Translations under genes and position numbers: made by a program | The notes under the pieces: generated by a model | Database searches by the model: none | Told to the model about the DNA's origin: nothing | The model's input: only the letters and a program-made list of their open reading frames with translations | Source of the DNA: Planococcus liqunii | GTDB lineage: Bacteria > Bacillota > Bacilli > Bacillales_A > Planococcaceae | Length of the DNA: 64,000 bases | NCBI RefSeq assembly: GCF_030413595.1 | Contig: NZ_CP129238.1 | Span: 868,001 to 932,000, forward strand | Reading direction: 5' to 3' | In this document: positions 9,043 through 17,154 of the stretch, in pieces | Layout: every line of letters begins with the position of its first letter | Numbering within the stretch: the first letter of the stretch is position 1

Positions 9043-9891
9043 TTACTCTTTCTCAAGCGGCTGAGTCACATCGGCACCCAGGAATTTAGTGGAGATTTCT
9101 TTAAGCGTTCCGTCAGCCAGCAATTCTTCAAGCGCAGCATCGAGTTTTTCTTTCAGTTCTGGACTGTCTTTCGGCATAACGATGGCACTGCTGCTGAAGG
9201 AGAACTTAACGCCTTCAGCCAGTTTCAAGCCGGGCTTGTCATACTGCTCAAGTGAGCGCATCAATACCAGGTAATCGTTCAGCGTCGCATCCACGCGGCC
9301 ATTGACGATTTCCGGAAGAACTGTATCAGAACCGGTATAAACAATCACTTCAGCTCCTTGTTCCTGGGCAAATTTCGAATAGTTGCTTGTAGCAGAACCG
9401 CCGACTTTTTTGCCTTTCAAATCTTCCACTGATTCAATGCCGGAGTTGTCGCTTTCACGTACAATGGCAGAACCGTAGGAATGTTTCACCGGAACCGTGA
9501 AATCGAATTTTTCTTTGCGTTCATCTGTAATGGCGAAATCATTGGCCGCAATATCAATTTGGCCATTGCGAAGCGCCGGAAGCAAGCCATCGAATTCCAT
9601 TTCTTTGAACTCAACTTCAAGCCCAAGTTTCTCGCCTAGAGCACGGGCAACTTCCACATCATACCCAGTCAATTCTTTCGTTGTTTCATCATGATATGTA
9701 ATCGGATAATAAAGGCCTTCTGTTCCGACAACGATTTTGCCGGCTTCTTCGATGCGCTCCCACGCGTTTTGTTCTTTGTTTTCTGATGAGGCTGCTGCTT
9801 CGTTCGATGTTTCTTTGCTGCCGCATGCGGCCAACAAGATAACGGCTGCCAGAACTGCCAGCAACAATAAAAGATGTTTCGTGTTTTTCAT
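9043..9891 (-). CDS. polar amino-acid ABC transporter, substrate-binding lipoprotein
   Basis: 282 residues from the ATG at 9891, which has AAGGAAGG upstream; a frame extension of 24 residues further upstream has no signal-peptide logic. The signal peptide ends in the lipobox LAAC with the modified cysteine at 23. The mature part is a family-3 solute-binding fold (IVVGTEGLYYPITYHDE, then LTGYDVEVARALGEKLG, then NGQIDIAANDFAITDERKE). It captures the ligand outside the membrane and delivers it to the permease. It is the first gene after the SAM riboswitch. Confidence 0.93.
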   Translation of the reverse strand: MKNTKHLLLLLAVLAAVILLAACGSKETSNEAAASSENKEQNAWERIEEAGKIVVGTEGLYYPITYHDETTKELTGYDVEVARALGEKLGLEVEFKEMEFDGLLPALRNGQIDIAANDFAITDERKEKFDFTVPVKHSYGSAIVRESDNSGIESVEDLKGKKVGGSATSNYSKFAQEQGAEVIVYTGSDTVLPEIVNGRVDATLNDYLVLMRSLEQYDKPGLKLAEGVKFSFSSSAIVMPKDSPELKEKLDAALEELLADGTLKEISTKFLGADVTQPLEKE

Positions 9892-9965
9892 AAATTTTGC
9901 ACCTTCCTTTTCTATTGGTTTACTTGGTTTTAAGTTAATAGAACTGTTCCAACATGAAGGCAAAC

Positions 9966-10132
9966 AAAAAGCCTCTTCTATAAGAAGAGGCAGGCATGTG
10001 AAAACACATTGAAATTCCGGCTCTTCTTATCTCTCAAGCTAAAAAAGCTTGTTGGATTTGGCACAGTGCTCTGGTTGCGAGCCCGCTGCCGAGGTTTCGT
10101 AGGGCCAATCCCTCCACCTCTCATGATAAGAA
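9966..10132 (-). ncRNA. SAM-I (S-box) riboswitch with terminator
   Basis: Read on the minus strand from 10132, the leader starts TTCTTATCATGAGAGGTGG, continues AGGGATTGGCCCTACGAAAC and CTCGGCAGC, and closes P1 with GAGATAAGAAGAG at about 10023-10035. This is the S-box core: kink-turn, conserved GGCCC, and the P3/P4 elements. The expression platform is a terminator hairpin (GCCTCTTCT/AGAAGAGGC, 9971-9991) with a T run at 9966-9970. S-boxes end transcription when S-adenosylmethionine is plentiful, so the importer downstream should be made when methionine is short. Confidence 0.95.
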
Positions 10133-10158
10133 CAAATTGCTATTAAACTATGTTGAAA

Positions 10159-10187
10159 ACTTTACCACCGTTAGATTTAATCGTCAA
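10159..10187 (-). promoter_or_regulatory. sigma-A promoter of the S-box operon
   Basis: On the minus strand TTGACG (10187-10182), a 17-bp spacer, and TAAAGT (10164-10159). Transcription would begin about 20 bp before the riboswitch core. Confidence 0.65.
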
Positions 10188-10275
10188 CACAATATTCTGA
10201 TAGAAATCATTTGTTTTTTTCTTTAGACGAAAAGTGAACAGCACTTAAGTTGTGTCGATAGCGATTGGACGAGAT

Positions 10276-11175
10276 TTAATTCGTGAAGTTGAAACTTACT
10301 CCGGTCAGTTTTTCTGAGATTTCCCACAGCCTCTGGCTCACTGCTTCGTTATGGGCTGCCTTATGAGGAGTTTCAATAATGGGATAACCTCGGCGCTGGC
10401 CTTTGCCGTCCGGGCCGATATATTCGCCGCCCTTTAAGCCGGGTTCAGTTGCTGCATAGATGGTGGGGAGCGCACCCATTACTGCAGGCTGGAAATACCG
10501 GTTCATCAACCCTTTGAAAATCCGCGGAGCTTCCCGTTTGCCGAACTTGAACAAATTGGTCGCAGAAATCCCGGGATGGCAGGCGATACTGATTGTTGGC
10601 AGGCCATGCTGCTTCAATCTTTTATCGAGTTCCTGGGCGAACATCAAATTGGCCAGCTTGCTTTGGCCATAAAATTTCATGCCTTTATAGCCTTTTGCGC
10701 CGTCAAGGTTATCAAAATCAATGGCAGCACCGCGATGAGCCAGGCTGCTGAGTGTCACTACCCGAGACTCCGGTGCCTTTAAAAGAAGAGGCAATAAGAG
10801 GCCGGTCAATGCAAAATGGCCTAAGTGATTGCTGGCAAACTGCAGCTCGATTCCCTCTTTTGTCTGGGTGAAAGGGGGAACCATGACGCCCGCGTTATTG
10901 ATCAGTAAATCCAATGACTCTATTGTTCTATTTGCCTGTTCAGCAAATGCCCGAACGCTGTCAAGGTCTGACAAATCGAGCTGCATAACTTCAGCGGAAG
11001 CACCAGGTGCTTCTTTTTTTATGTCTTCCAGGGCGGTTTGCCCTTTATCTATGTCCCGAACAGCAAGAATGACATGTGCACCTTGTCCGGCAAAAACTTT
11101 TGCGGTCTCAAGGCCGAGTCCGCTGTTCGCTCCTGTAATGATGGCCGTCTTTCCCGTTAATCGGTTCTCTTCCAA
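10276..11175 (-). CDS. short-chain dehydrogenase/reductase, retinol-dehydrogenase-like (copy 1)
   Basis: 299 residues. The NAD(P) motif TGANSGLG is at 14-21, the NNAG motif near residue 93, and the catalytic FYGQSKLAN with Tyr and Lys near residues 169-173. Conserved C-terminal GGEYIGPDGKGQRRGYP and a long loop place it with the RDH11-14/WWOX-like bacterial SDRs. It reduces a carbonyl or oxidises an alcohol; the substrate is unknown. A close paralogue of similar length lies at 15094-15999 in the same orientation, sharing CHPGISATN and the GGEYIGPDGKG ending. AAGGAGCGGATCG precedes the start. Confidence 0.88.
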   Translation of the reverse strand: MEENRLTGKTAIITGANSGLGLETAKVFAGQGAHVILAVRDIDKGQTALEDIKKEAPGASAEVMQLDLSDLDSVRAFAEQANRTIESLDLLINNAGVMVPPFTQTKEGIELQFASNHLGHFALTGLLLPLLLKAPESRVVTLSSLAHRGAAIDFDNLDGAKGYKGMKFYGQSKLANLMFAQELDKRLKQHGLPTISIACHPGISATNLFKFGKREAPRIFKGLMNRYFQPAVMGALPTIYAATEPGLKGGEYIGPDGKGQRRGYPIIETPHKAAHNEAVSQRLWEISEKLTGVSFNFTN

Positions 11176-11327
11176 ACGATCCGCTCCTTGTTTAATAAAT
11201 TCATTTTCTAAACCATTGTACCCCTATCTTGGTTTCGGTAATCCAAGCATTCATCCTATATGATGATTAAAAGAAATGAACGAGGGAAGGGAATAGAAAA
11301 CGAACTTAAAAAGGAGACTTGCCATTT

Positions 11328-12227
11328 ATGGATTATCGAAAAATCACAGTTGCCGGAAGCGGCGTACTTGGAAGCCAGATTGCCTATCAGACAGCATTCA
11401 AAGGGTTTGAGGTGACGGTTTACGATATCAATGATGAAGCTCTTGAAAAAGCGAAGAATAGAATGGCCAAGCTGAAAGCCAATTACAAAACGGATTTAGG
11501 CGCAACCGATGCGGAAGTCAACGGAGCTTTTGACCGTCTGACATTCAATTCGGACTTGGCACAAGCAGTAGCAGACGCAGACCTTGTCATTGAAGCGATT
11601 CCGGAAGTAGTCGATATCAAAAGCGCTTTTTACAAAGAATTAGGGGAATTGGCTCCCGACAAAACTGTCTTTGCCACGAACTCCTCAACTCTCTTGCCGA
11701 GCCAGTTTGCAGAAGCGACGGGGCGTCCGGAAAAGTTTCTTGCCCTCCATTTTGCGAATACGATTTGGATCAACAACACAGCGGAAATCATGAAGCATTC
11801 TGGAACGGATGAAAAAGTATTCAACGATTTGATCGACTTTGCGAAAGCGATCGGCATGGTTGCACTGCCGCTTCATAAGGAACAGCCGGGCTATATTCTG
11901 AACTCCTTGCTTGTGCCTCTCCTCAACGCGGCGGAATTGCTGCTGGTAAAAGAGGTGGCAGATGTCCAAACCATCGATAAAACATGGCAGATTGCGACCG
12001 GTGCGCCGCTCGGTCCGTTTGCTATTTTAGACGTGGTCGGCATCAATACAGCCCATAATATTGTTCAGGCAAAAGCAGCAGCTACCGGCAATCCCGACTT
12101 TGAAAAGCTGGCGAACTTGCTGAAGGCGGAGTACATCGACCAAGGAAAACTCGGAAGATCGACAGGGGAAGGGTTCTACAAATACCCGAACCCGGCGTTC
12201 CTTGATCCCGAATTTTTAAAGAATTAA
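11328..12227 (+). CDS. 3-hydroxyacyl-CoA dehydrogenase
   Basis: 299 residues. The N-terminal Rossmann domain has ITVAGSGVLGSQIAYQTAFKG with GxGxxG near residues 9-14 and an Asp at the end of strand 2 (VYDIN), favouring NAD. The family segments VIEAIPE, FATNSSTLLPSQ and LALHFANTIW follow, then the helical C-terminal domain with PLGPFAILDVVG and GRSTGEGFYKYPNP. The start at 11328 has AAAAAGGAG 12 bases upstream; a TTG at 11319 is too close to it. It oxidises 3-hydroxyacyl-CoA in beta-oxidation or a related path. No other fatty-acid gene is near. Confidence 0.92.
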   Translation: MDYRKITVAGSGVLGSQIAYQTAFKGFEVTVYDINDEALEKAKNRMAKLKANYKTDLGATDAEVNGAFDRLTFNSDLAQAVADADLVIEAIPEVVDIKSAFYKELGELAPDKTVFATNSSTLLPSQFAEATGRPEKFLALHFANTIWINNTAEIMKHSGTDEKVFNDLIDFAKAIGMVALPLHKEQPGYILNSLLVPLLNAAELLLVKEVADVQTIDKTWQIATGAPLGPFAILDVVGINTAHNIVQAKAAATGNPDFEKLANLLKAEYIDQGKLGRSTGEGFYKYPNPAFLDPEFLKN

Positions 12228-12260
12228 TGATGAAGTGACCTGCAAAAGATAAGGTATGTA

Positions 12261-12299
12261 CAGAACCGGCAACTCTTAAAATTGGGAGCTGCTGGTTCT
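12261..12299 (+). terminator. probable terminator of the 3-hydroxyacyl-CoA dehydrogenase gene
   Basis: AGAACCGGCAACTC pairs with GAGCTGCTGGTTCT (with G-U pairs) around a 10-nt loop. The following T run is short (TATTTG), so strength is uncertain. Confidence 0.55.
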
Positions 12300-12450
12300 A
12301 TTTGCATAAACTTAACGGACAAATGGAAAACCCTATACTATTATAAAGGGACGGAAAATAATTTTTGCGCACAAGCAGTTCGTACTGATTGTGTAACTGA
12401 AATTCTTTAAAAACCCTTTTCTGCCAAGGGTTTTAAGCGATGTGTATCAG

Positions 12451-12478
12451 TTGACGAAAAAACAGTTTTGCATATAAT
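12451..12478 (+). promoter_or_regulatory. sigma-A promoter of the hsp20 remnant
   Basis: TTGACG (12451-12456), 16-bp spacer, perfect TATAAT (12473-12478). It would give a leader of about 185 nt before the hsp20 start at 12670. Confidence 0.75.
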
Positions 12479-12669
12479 TTTAAGTAGAAAGACCAATTAT
12501 GAAGAAAGGGGAAAGATAACCGTGTGGGCCTTGAAAGTCATCTCATGGCAAGCCCAAGTGTTAGAAGGGTGGCCATAGGAATCGATTGCTCCTGAAAAAG
12601 TGAGTAGGATCTTGTGACTTTTGAAAAGCTGGCATCGGCCAAAAAATTTAATATAAGGAGAAGATTGCA
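12479..12669 (+). other. long 5' leader of the hsp20 remnant, possible RNA structure
   Basis: Between the promoter and the hsp20 start lie about 190 nt without a credible gene apart from a seven-codon frame at about 12499. Pairings visible by eye include TGGGC/GCCCA (about 12525/12553), GGCCAT with ATCGGCC near 12572 and 12635, AGGA/TCCT, and AAAGT/ACTTT. A long structured leader before a small heat-shock gene could be a thermosensor. No CIRCE element is present. Confidence 0.4.
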
Positions 12670-13103
12670 ATGAGCACTTTGTTTCCAAGAAAACAAACAG
12701 ATTTATTCCCAAGCCTCTTTGGAAGCGGATTGGAATCAGACTTCTTTAATAAGTTTTTGGGGAAAACACCTATCCTCAAGTTGATATAAAAGAGAAGGCA
12801 GGCCAGTATGAGTTTATGGTCGATCTTCCAGGGTTCTCCAAAGATGAAGTCGAAGTGGAGTACAAAGACGGCTACTTGGAAATTCGCGGTGAACGTGAAC
12901 AGAATTAGGAGTCCAATGACACGGAAGGGCGCTACGTACGAAAAGAACGTTCTTATGGTGCCTTTAAACGCAGCTTCTATATTGGCGAAATTGATGAAAA
13001 ACAAATTGCCGGTTCGTTTGAAAAAGGGGTATTAATGCTTCAAGTGCCGAAATCCAATGAACAGGCAAAAAAAGATAAAGGCTATCGCATTCCAATTGAA
13101 TAA
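12670..13103 (+). pseudogene. Hsp20/alpha-crystallin small heat-shock protein, broken by a frameshift and a stop
   Basis: The ATG at 12670 (AAGGAGAAGATTGCA upstream) opens MSTLFPRKQTDLFPSLFG, but this frame stops after 39 codons. From about 12770 another frame continues the same protein: YPQVDIKEKAGQYEFMVDLP, GFSKDEVEVEYKDGYLEIRG, then a TAG at 12906-12908 within EREQN, and on to SYGAFKRSFYIGEIDEKQI and a proper C-terminus at 13103. The whole alpha-crystallin domain is recognisable, so one frameshift and one nonsense codon have inactivated an ordinary IbpA-type chaperone of about 145 residues. Promoter, Shine-Dalgarno and terminator still look intact, which suggests recent loss or a sequencing error. 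Confidence 0.88.
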
Positions 13104-13142
13104 GCAACGCCTCATATTCCCCTAATTTATCGGGAAGCACAA

Positions 13143-13184
13143 AACCGGTGTGCAGCTGAAAGATAGCTGCATACGGGTTTTTTT
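13143..13184. terminator. bidirectional terminator between hsp20 remnant and msrAB
   Basis: CCGGTGTGCAGCT and AGCTGCATACGGG form the stem, with TTTTTTT on the plus side and a weaker T tract on the minus side. Confidence 0.8.
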
Positions 13185-13211
13185 CGTGATTTAGTTAATT
13201 TTATTCTGCTT

Positions 13212-14318
13212 TCACAGCAGCCCTTTCAAATACCCATAACCTTCTGCTTCCATTTCCGCTTCAGGAATGAACAGGATCGAAGCGCTATTGATGCAATAGC
13301 GCAAGCCGCCTTTGTCTTTCGGCCCGTCATTGAAAACATGGCCCAAATGGCTGTCGCCGGAACGGCTCCGTACTTCAATGCGCACCATATTGTAGCTGGT
13401 GTCTTTATGTTCGGTTACGACATCCGGTTCAATCGGCTGAGTGAAGCTCGGCCAGCCGCATTTGGAATCGTATTTGTCTCGGGACGAGAACAGCGGCTCA
13501 CCGGTTGCAACGTCCACGTAAATGCCAGGCTCGTAATTGTCCCAGTATTCGTTGGAGTAGGCAGTTTCGGTGTCGTTTTTCTGTGTCACTTGGTACTGGG
13601 CATCAGTCAGTGTCGCCTTCAGTTCCTCGTCGCTTGGCTTCGGATAAAGCGCCGGGTCGATCAAAGCTGGGACTTCCTGGTCTTCAAGTGAATCAAATTC
13701 CACATGGCAATAGCCATTCGGGTTTTTCTCCAGGTAATCCTGATGGTATTCCTCTGCCAGGTAATAATGTTCAAGCGGCTCTACTTCTGTAACAAGAGGA
13801 TCGTCGTATTTCGGTGCCTCGTTCGCCATCACGGCTTCAATGATTGCGCGGTCGGCTTCATCTTTGTAGTAGACGCCGGTGCGGTATTGTTCGCCGCGGT
13901 CATTGCCTTGCTGATTCAATAACGTCGGATCGATAATCATGAAGTAATGGGACAGCAATTTTTCAAGATCGATGCGTTCGGGATCGTAGCGGACATGGAC
14001 GGTTTCCGCGTGTCCTGTATTTTTGCGTGTTACGTCTTCATAACTGGGGTTTTCGGTATTGCCATTGGCGTAGCCGGAAGTGACGTCATAAACACCGAAT
14101 ACCCGCGCCATATAGGCTTCGACGCCCCAGAAGCAGCCGCCTGCAAGCCAAATATCCTTTAAGTTTTCTTCATCAAAAGTTAAGCCCTCATTCGGATTGT
14201 CGGGAAACCGTGATTCAGATTCGGCAGCAGTGGTTTCACCTGCATTGTTAAAGTTTGGCACGGAACAGCCGGCCAGCAACACGATCAATAGCAGGAGACA
14301 GGCGTGTTTAAGTTTCAT
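13212..14318 (-). CDS. msrAB: peptide methionine sulfoxide reductase MsrA/MsrB fusion, lipoprotein
   Basis: 368 residues from the ATG at 14318, chosen because AAAGGCGG lies ten bases upstream and the protein then starts with a clean lipoprotein signal ([18 protein letters not shown], cysteine 18). The MsrA domain carries GCFWG (catalytic Cys62) and GYANG. The C-terminal MsrB domain carries CGWPSF and the catalytic Cys in [11 protein letters not shown]; the zinc-binding CxxC pair of many MsrB domains is absent ([10 protein letters not shown] instead). It repairs both S- and R-methionine sulfoxide in proteins outside the membrane. An ATG seven codons earlier overlaps the stop of the thioredoxin-like gene, so the two genes are an operon, and that protein probably supplies reductant. 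Confidence 0.93.
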   Translation of the reverse strand: MKLKHACLLLLIVLLAGCSVPNFNNAGETTAAESESRFPDNPNEGLTFDEENLKDIWLAGGCFWGVEAYMARVFGVYDVTSGYANGNTENPSYEDVTRKNTGHAETVHVRYDPERIDLEKLLSHYFMIIDPTLLNQQGNDRGEQYRTGVYYKDEADRAIIEAVMANEAPKYDDPLVTEVEPLEHYYLAEEYHQDYLEKNPNGYCHVEFDSLEDQEVPALIDPALYPKPSDEELKATLTDAQYQVTQKNDTETAYSNEYWDNYEPGIYVDVATGEPLFSSRDKYDSKCGWPSFTQPIEPDVVTEHKDTSYNMVRIEVRSRSGDSHLGHVFNDGPKDKGGLRYCINSASILFIPEAEMEAEGYGYLKGLL

Positions 14319-14338
14319 GGTTGGGTAACCGCCTTTCA

Positions 14339-14869
14339 TTATTGGATGCTTTCAAAGGTCTCATAAATTTGGTCGTTGCTGAAATGGCCGGGAGCGCTTT
14401 TTACCATGACGCCGTCAGAACCGATGTAAGTGGAAGTTGGATAGGCAAGGACTCCATATTCATCGAAGACAGCACCGCCTTCATCCAATAGGACGGTAAT
14501 GTTCGATGCGTTGTCCAGTCCACTGAACCATTTGGCGAAAGACGCACTGTCTTTTTCGGCATTTGAACTTGGCGACACGATGGTCAGCACTTCAAAGTCG
14601 GGATCTTCACCAGCCAGCGTATTCAATTCTTCCATGCCGGCGAGGCAGATAGAGCACCAGGATGCCCAGAATTTCACGTATACTTTTTTGCCGACATACT
14701 GAGACAATTCGTGCGGATTGCCTTCCAAATCGACCAGGTCAAAAGCAGGCGCCGGTTCGCCTTTATTCACCGGTTGTGCAGAAGTGGCAGCGTTTTCAGG
14801 ATTGCTGGAACAAGCAGCCAATAAACAAATTAATGCGGTGACCAGGAACATTTTAGAGAATGGTTTCAT
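14339..14869 (-). CDS. TlpA/ResA-like thioredoxin lipoprotein
   Basis: 176 residues from the ATG at 14869, which has AAAGGA at the right distance; an ATG three codons earlier abuts that site. The signal peptide ends in LAAC (cysteine 20). The thioredoxin fold follows, with [16 protein letters not shown] giving a CSIC active site near residue 72 and the cis-Pro loop at YPTSTYIG. It is anchored outside the cell and by family role passes electrons to a periplasm-like target. Its position directly before msrAB points to keeping MsrAB reduced. No CcdA-type membrane partner is encoded nearby. Confidence 0.9.
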   Translation of the reverse strand: MKPFSKMFLVTALICLLAACSSNPENAATSAQPVNKGEPAPAFDLVDLEGNPHELSQYVGKKVYVKFWASWCSICLAGMEELNTLAGEDPDFEVLTIVSPSSNAEKDSASFAKWFSGLDNASNITVLLDEGGAVFDEYGVLAYPTSTYIGSDGVMVKSAPGHFSNDQIYETFESIQ

Positions 14870-15039
14870 CGGACTCATCCTTTACTTGGGAATCTAGCGG
14901 CTGGGGAAAAGGCAATTGCGGATAGGGCAGCCATCTCTATTTACAAATATCATATAGCGGATTGGCAATAAAAGACATTGAATGGACTCAGACTAGGGAA
15001 TAAAGAGCAGAGGACTGTCCACATTCCGGACAATAGATG

Positions 15040-15075
15040 AAAACCGGCAGCCCATTTCTCGAAGCTGCCGGTTTT
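15040..15075 (-). terminator. terminator of the second SDR gene
   Basis: AAAACCGGCAGC and GCTGCCGGTTTT form a symmetrical hairpin just downstream of the minus-strand SDR. Confidence 0.75.
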
Positions 15076-15093
15076 GTGTAAATGGAAAACATT

Positions 15094-15999
15094 CTATTTG
15101 TAGTTGTCAAAATCAAACTGCACACCTGTCAGCTTTTCGGAAACGTTCCAAAGTTTCTGGGCAACGGCTGCATCCAGCGCAACATCGTGCGGCGTTTCAA
15201 GCGTCGGGTAGCCTTTTCGGTAGCCTTTGCCGTCCGGTCCAATGTACTCACCGCCTGTTAGGGAAGGATGGGTTGCCGCGTAAATCGTTGCAAGAGCACC
15301 CATTTCCGGCGGCTGCAAATAGAAGTTGGCGGCGTTTCTTAAAAACTTAGGAGCATCCCGTTTTCCAAGTTTGAATATGTTGGTGGCGGAAATGCCGGGA
15401 TGGCAGGCCACGCTGATGGTTTGGCAGCCATGCTCTTTTAATTTCTTGTCCAGTTCGAGCGCAAACATCAGATTGGCGAGTTTGCTTTGGTTGTAAAATT
15501 TCTTAGCCTTATAGCCTTTGGAACCGTCCAAATTGTCAAAGTTGATTTTCCCTCGGTTATGGGCCAGGGAAGCAATGGTTACTACGCGCGAAAAAGGCGT
15601 TTTATTCAGCAACGGCAGCAAGAGGCCGGTCAATGCAAAATGGCCAAGATGATTGCCGCCGAACTGCAGTTCAAAGCCGTCTTTGGTTTTGGTATATGGA
15701 GGCATCATGACACCGGCATTGTTGATCAGCAAGTCGAGCGAATCGTTTTCGCTCCGGAAGCGCTCGGTAAAAAAACGGATGTTGGTCAAATCGGTGAGAT
15801 CCAATTGCATCAGTTCTACTTGAGCCTGCGGATGGCGGCCGATTATTTCTTGACGTGCCGCATTTCCTTTTTGCAGATTGCGGACAGCCATCACAATCCG
15901 TGCCCCTTTGCCGGCTAAGTCTTTTGCCGCTTCCAGGCCGATGCCGCTATTGGCGCCTGTAATGACGGCGGTTTTTCCTGCCAGTAGATGTTTTTCCAC
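15094..15999 (-). CDS. short-chain dehydrogenase/reductase, retinol-dehydrogenase-like (copy 2)
   Basis: 301 residues. TGANSGIG is at 14-21, NNAGVMMPPYTKTKDGFELQ in the middle, FYNQSKLANLMFALELDKKL carries the catalytic Tyr and Lys, and GGEYIGPDGKGYRKGYPT sits near the C-terminus. It is a clear paralogue of the SDR at 10276-11175 over the full length, with the same CHPGISATN segment. The two copies differ in the loop after the active site. Both are single genes and neither has a pathway partner next to it, so the substrate remains open. Confidence 0.88.
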   Translation of the reverse strand: MEKHLLAGKTAVITGANSGIGLEAAKDLAGKGARIVMAVRNLQKGNAARQEIIGRHPQAQVELMQLDLTDLTNIRFFTERFRSENDSLDLLINNAGVMMPPYTKTKDGFELQFGGNHLGHFALTGLLLPLLNKTPFSRVVTIASLAHNRGKINFDNLDGSKGYKAKKFYNQSKLANLMFALELDKKLKEHGCQTISVACHPGISATNIFKLGKRDAPKFLRNAANFYLQPPEMGALATIYAATHPSLTGGEYIGPDGKGYRKGYPTLETPHDVALDAAVAQKLWNVSEKLTGVQFDFDNYK

Positions 16000-16191
16000 A
16001 AAATCAGCTCCTGCTATAGAGTGCGAATCCTTTTCAACTTATCATGAGAGCAGCATCAGAACAAATATAAAAAAAAGATTTATTTCTCTTAGCGGATATT
16101 GTAAGATGAAGGTGACATTAATCTGATAATTCTAATAATTTTACATAGCACTCTTTGCAATCTAATGCTATTAGGAAAGAAGGAGAACAGC

Positions 16192-16692
16192 GTGGCAGAG
16201 ATTATGCAAAAATTCACGACGTGCTTGTGGTTTAATATGCAAGCGGAAGAGGCAGCAAAATTTTATGTTTCAATTTTCAAGGATTCAAGCATTAGCCGAA
16301 TTACCCGGTATGTGAAGGCGGGGCAGGAAATTCACGGCAAAGAACCTGGTTCCATCATGTCCGTTGAATTTCGAATCGCCGGGCAAGAGTTCATGGCTTT
16401 GAACGGTGGGCCAATGTTCAAATTTTCGGAAGCCGTTTCGTTTATCATCAATTGCGAAACTCAAGAGGAAATCGACTATTATTGGGACAAACTGACCGAA
16501 GGCGGAGATGAGAGTGCCCAAGTATGCGGCTGGCTAAAGGATAAGTTTGGCGTTTCGTGGCAAGTGGTTCCGATTGCGATGAATGAGATGCTGGTAGATC
16601 CAGATACGGAAAAAGTGGAGCGCGTCACCAACTCATTTATGCAAATGAAGAAGCTGGATCTGAATGAACTTCAACGGGTGTATGAAGGTTAA
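16192..16692 (+). CDS. PhnB-like VOC-fold protein
   Basis: 166 residues. The start is a GTG with AAGAAGGAGAACAGC upstream; an upstream in-frame ATG at 16165 lies before that site. The sequence opens FTTCLWFNMQAEEAAKFYVS and continues with MALNGGPMFKFSEAVSF and KLTEGGDESAQVCGWLKDKFGVSWQV, the usual run of the PhnB/'3-demethylubiquinone-9 3-methyltransferase'-like branch of the VOC (glyoxalase) superfamily. That name is historical and methyltransferase activity should not be assumed. These are dimeric metal or ligand-binding folds of mostly unknown role. A second, shorter member is at 27722. Confidence 0.85.
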   Translation: MAEIMQKFTTCLWFNMQAEEAAKFYVSIFKDSSISRITRYVKAGQEIHGKEPGSIMSVEFRIAGQEFMALNGGPMFKFSEAVSFIINCETQEEIDYYWDKLTEGGDESAQVCGWLKDKFGVSWQVVPIAMNEMLVDPDTEKVERVTNSFMQMKKLDLNELQRVYEG

Positions 16693-16738
16693 AGTTTTCG
16701 GGAGTGGCTGAATAATTTTAAAGCAACGCTTAAAAAAA

Positions 16739-16769
16739 TCAAGCTCCTTTAGAAAAAGGAGCTTGATTC
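16739..16769. terminator. bidirectional terminator
   Basis: TCAAGCTCCTTT and AAAGGAGCTTGA form a 12-bp stem between the VOC gene and the convergent charged-protein gene; the A run on its left serves the minus strand. Confidence 0.8.
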
Positions 16770-16788
16770 AGAGTTCTGATTTTGGCTA

Positions 16789-17154
16789 TTAATGTTTATG
16801 GTGATGTTTGAAACGTTTGTTGTCGTGTTTGCCGTGTTTGTAATGCCGTTTGTCTTTGCAGTCATCATTATAACGATCGCGTTTGTGTTTTTTGTGATAT
16901 TTTTTATTGTGTTTATGGTGTTTCCGATCATATTTGTCGTCTTTATCGTATCTATCGCGATCTTTATACTTATTGTGTTTGTTATAGTCTTTGTCATGGT
17001 CATAGTCTTTGTTGTAGTCTTTATCATGGTTATAGTCTCTGTCATGATAGCCATCTTTGTCGTGTCCAGAATCATCACCATGTGCTAATGCAGCAGTTGA
17101 TGAAAATCCGAATACTAAAAAGAATGCCATCAAAATCGTTAAGTACTTTTTCAT
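16789..17154 (-). CDS. secreted His/Lys/Asp-rich low-complexity protein
   Basis: 121 residues from the ATG at 17154 (GGAGAGACAAAAC upstream). A signal peptide (MKKYLTILMAFFLVFGFSS...ALA) is followed by about 95 residues made almost only of His, Lys, Asp, Tyr, Asn and Arg, with repeated D-K-D-Y-N and H-D-K-D-Y units early and a basic, His-rich tail (HKHNKKYHKKHK). One cysteine. I recognise no domain. The composition suggests an extracytoplasmic metal- or polyanion-binding, disordered protein; this is inference. Its signal peptide shares the FLVFGFSS core with the protein at 18666-19310, and its leader shares an element with that gene. Confidence 0.75.
   Translation of the reverse strand: MKKYLTILMAFFLVFGFSSTAALAHGDDSGHDKDGYHDRDYNHDKDYNKDYDHDKDYNKHNKYKDRDRYDKDDKYDRKHHKHNKKYHKKHKRDRYNDDCKDKRHYKHGKHDNKRFKHHHKH

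Noticed and set aside
16040..16060. CTTATCATGAGAG segment resembling the 5' end of an S-box
   Set aside because: None of the following S-box core (GGTGGAGGGA, GGCCC, closing P1 strand) is present.
16792..17088. plus-strand frame of 98 hydrophobic residues opposite the His-rich protein
   Set aside because: The runs of Val, Phe and Ile are the complement of His/Lys/Asp codons. No ribosome site.
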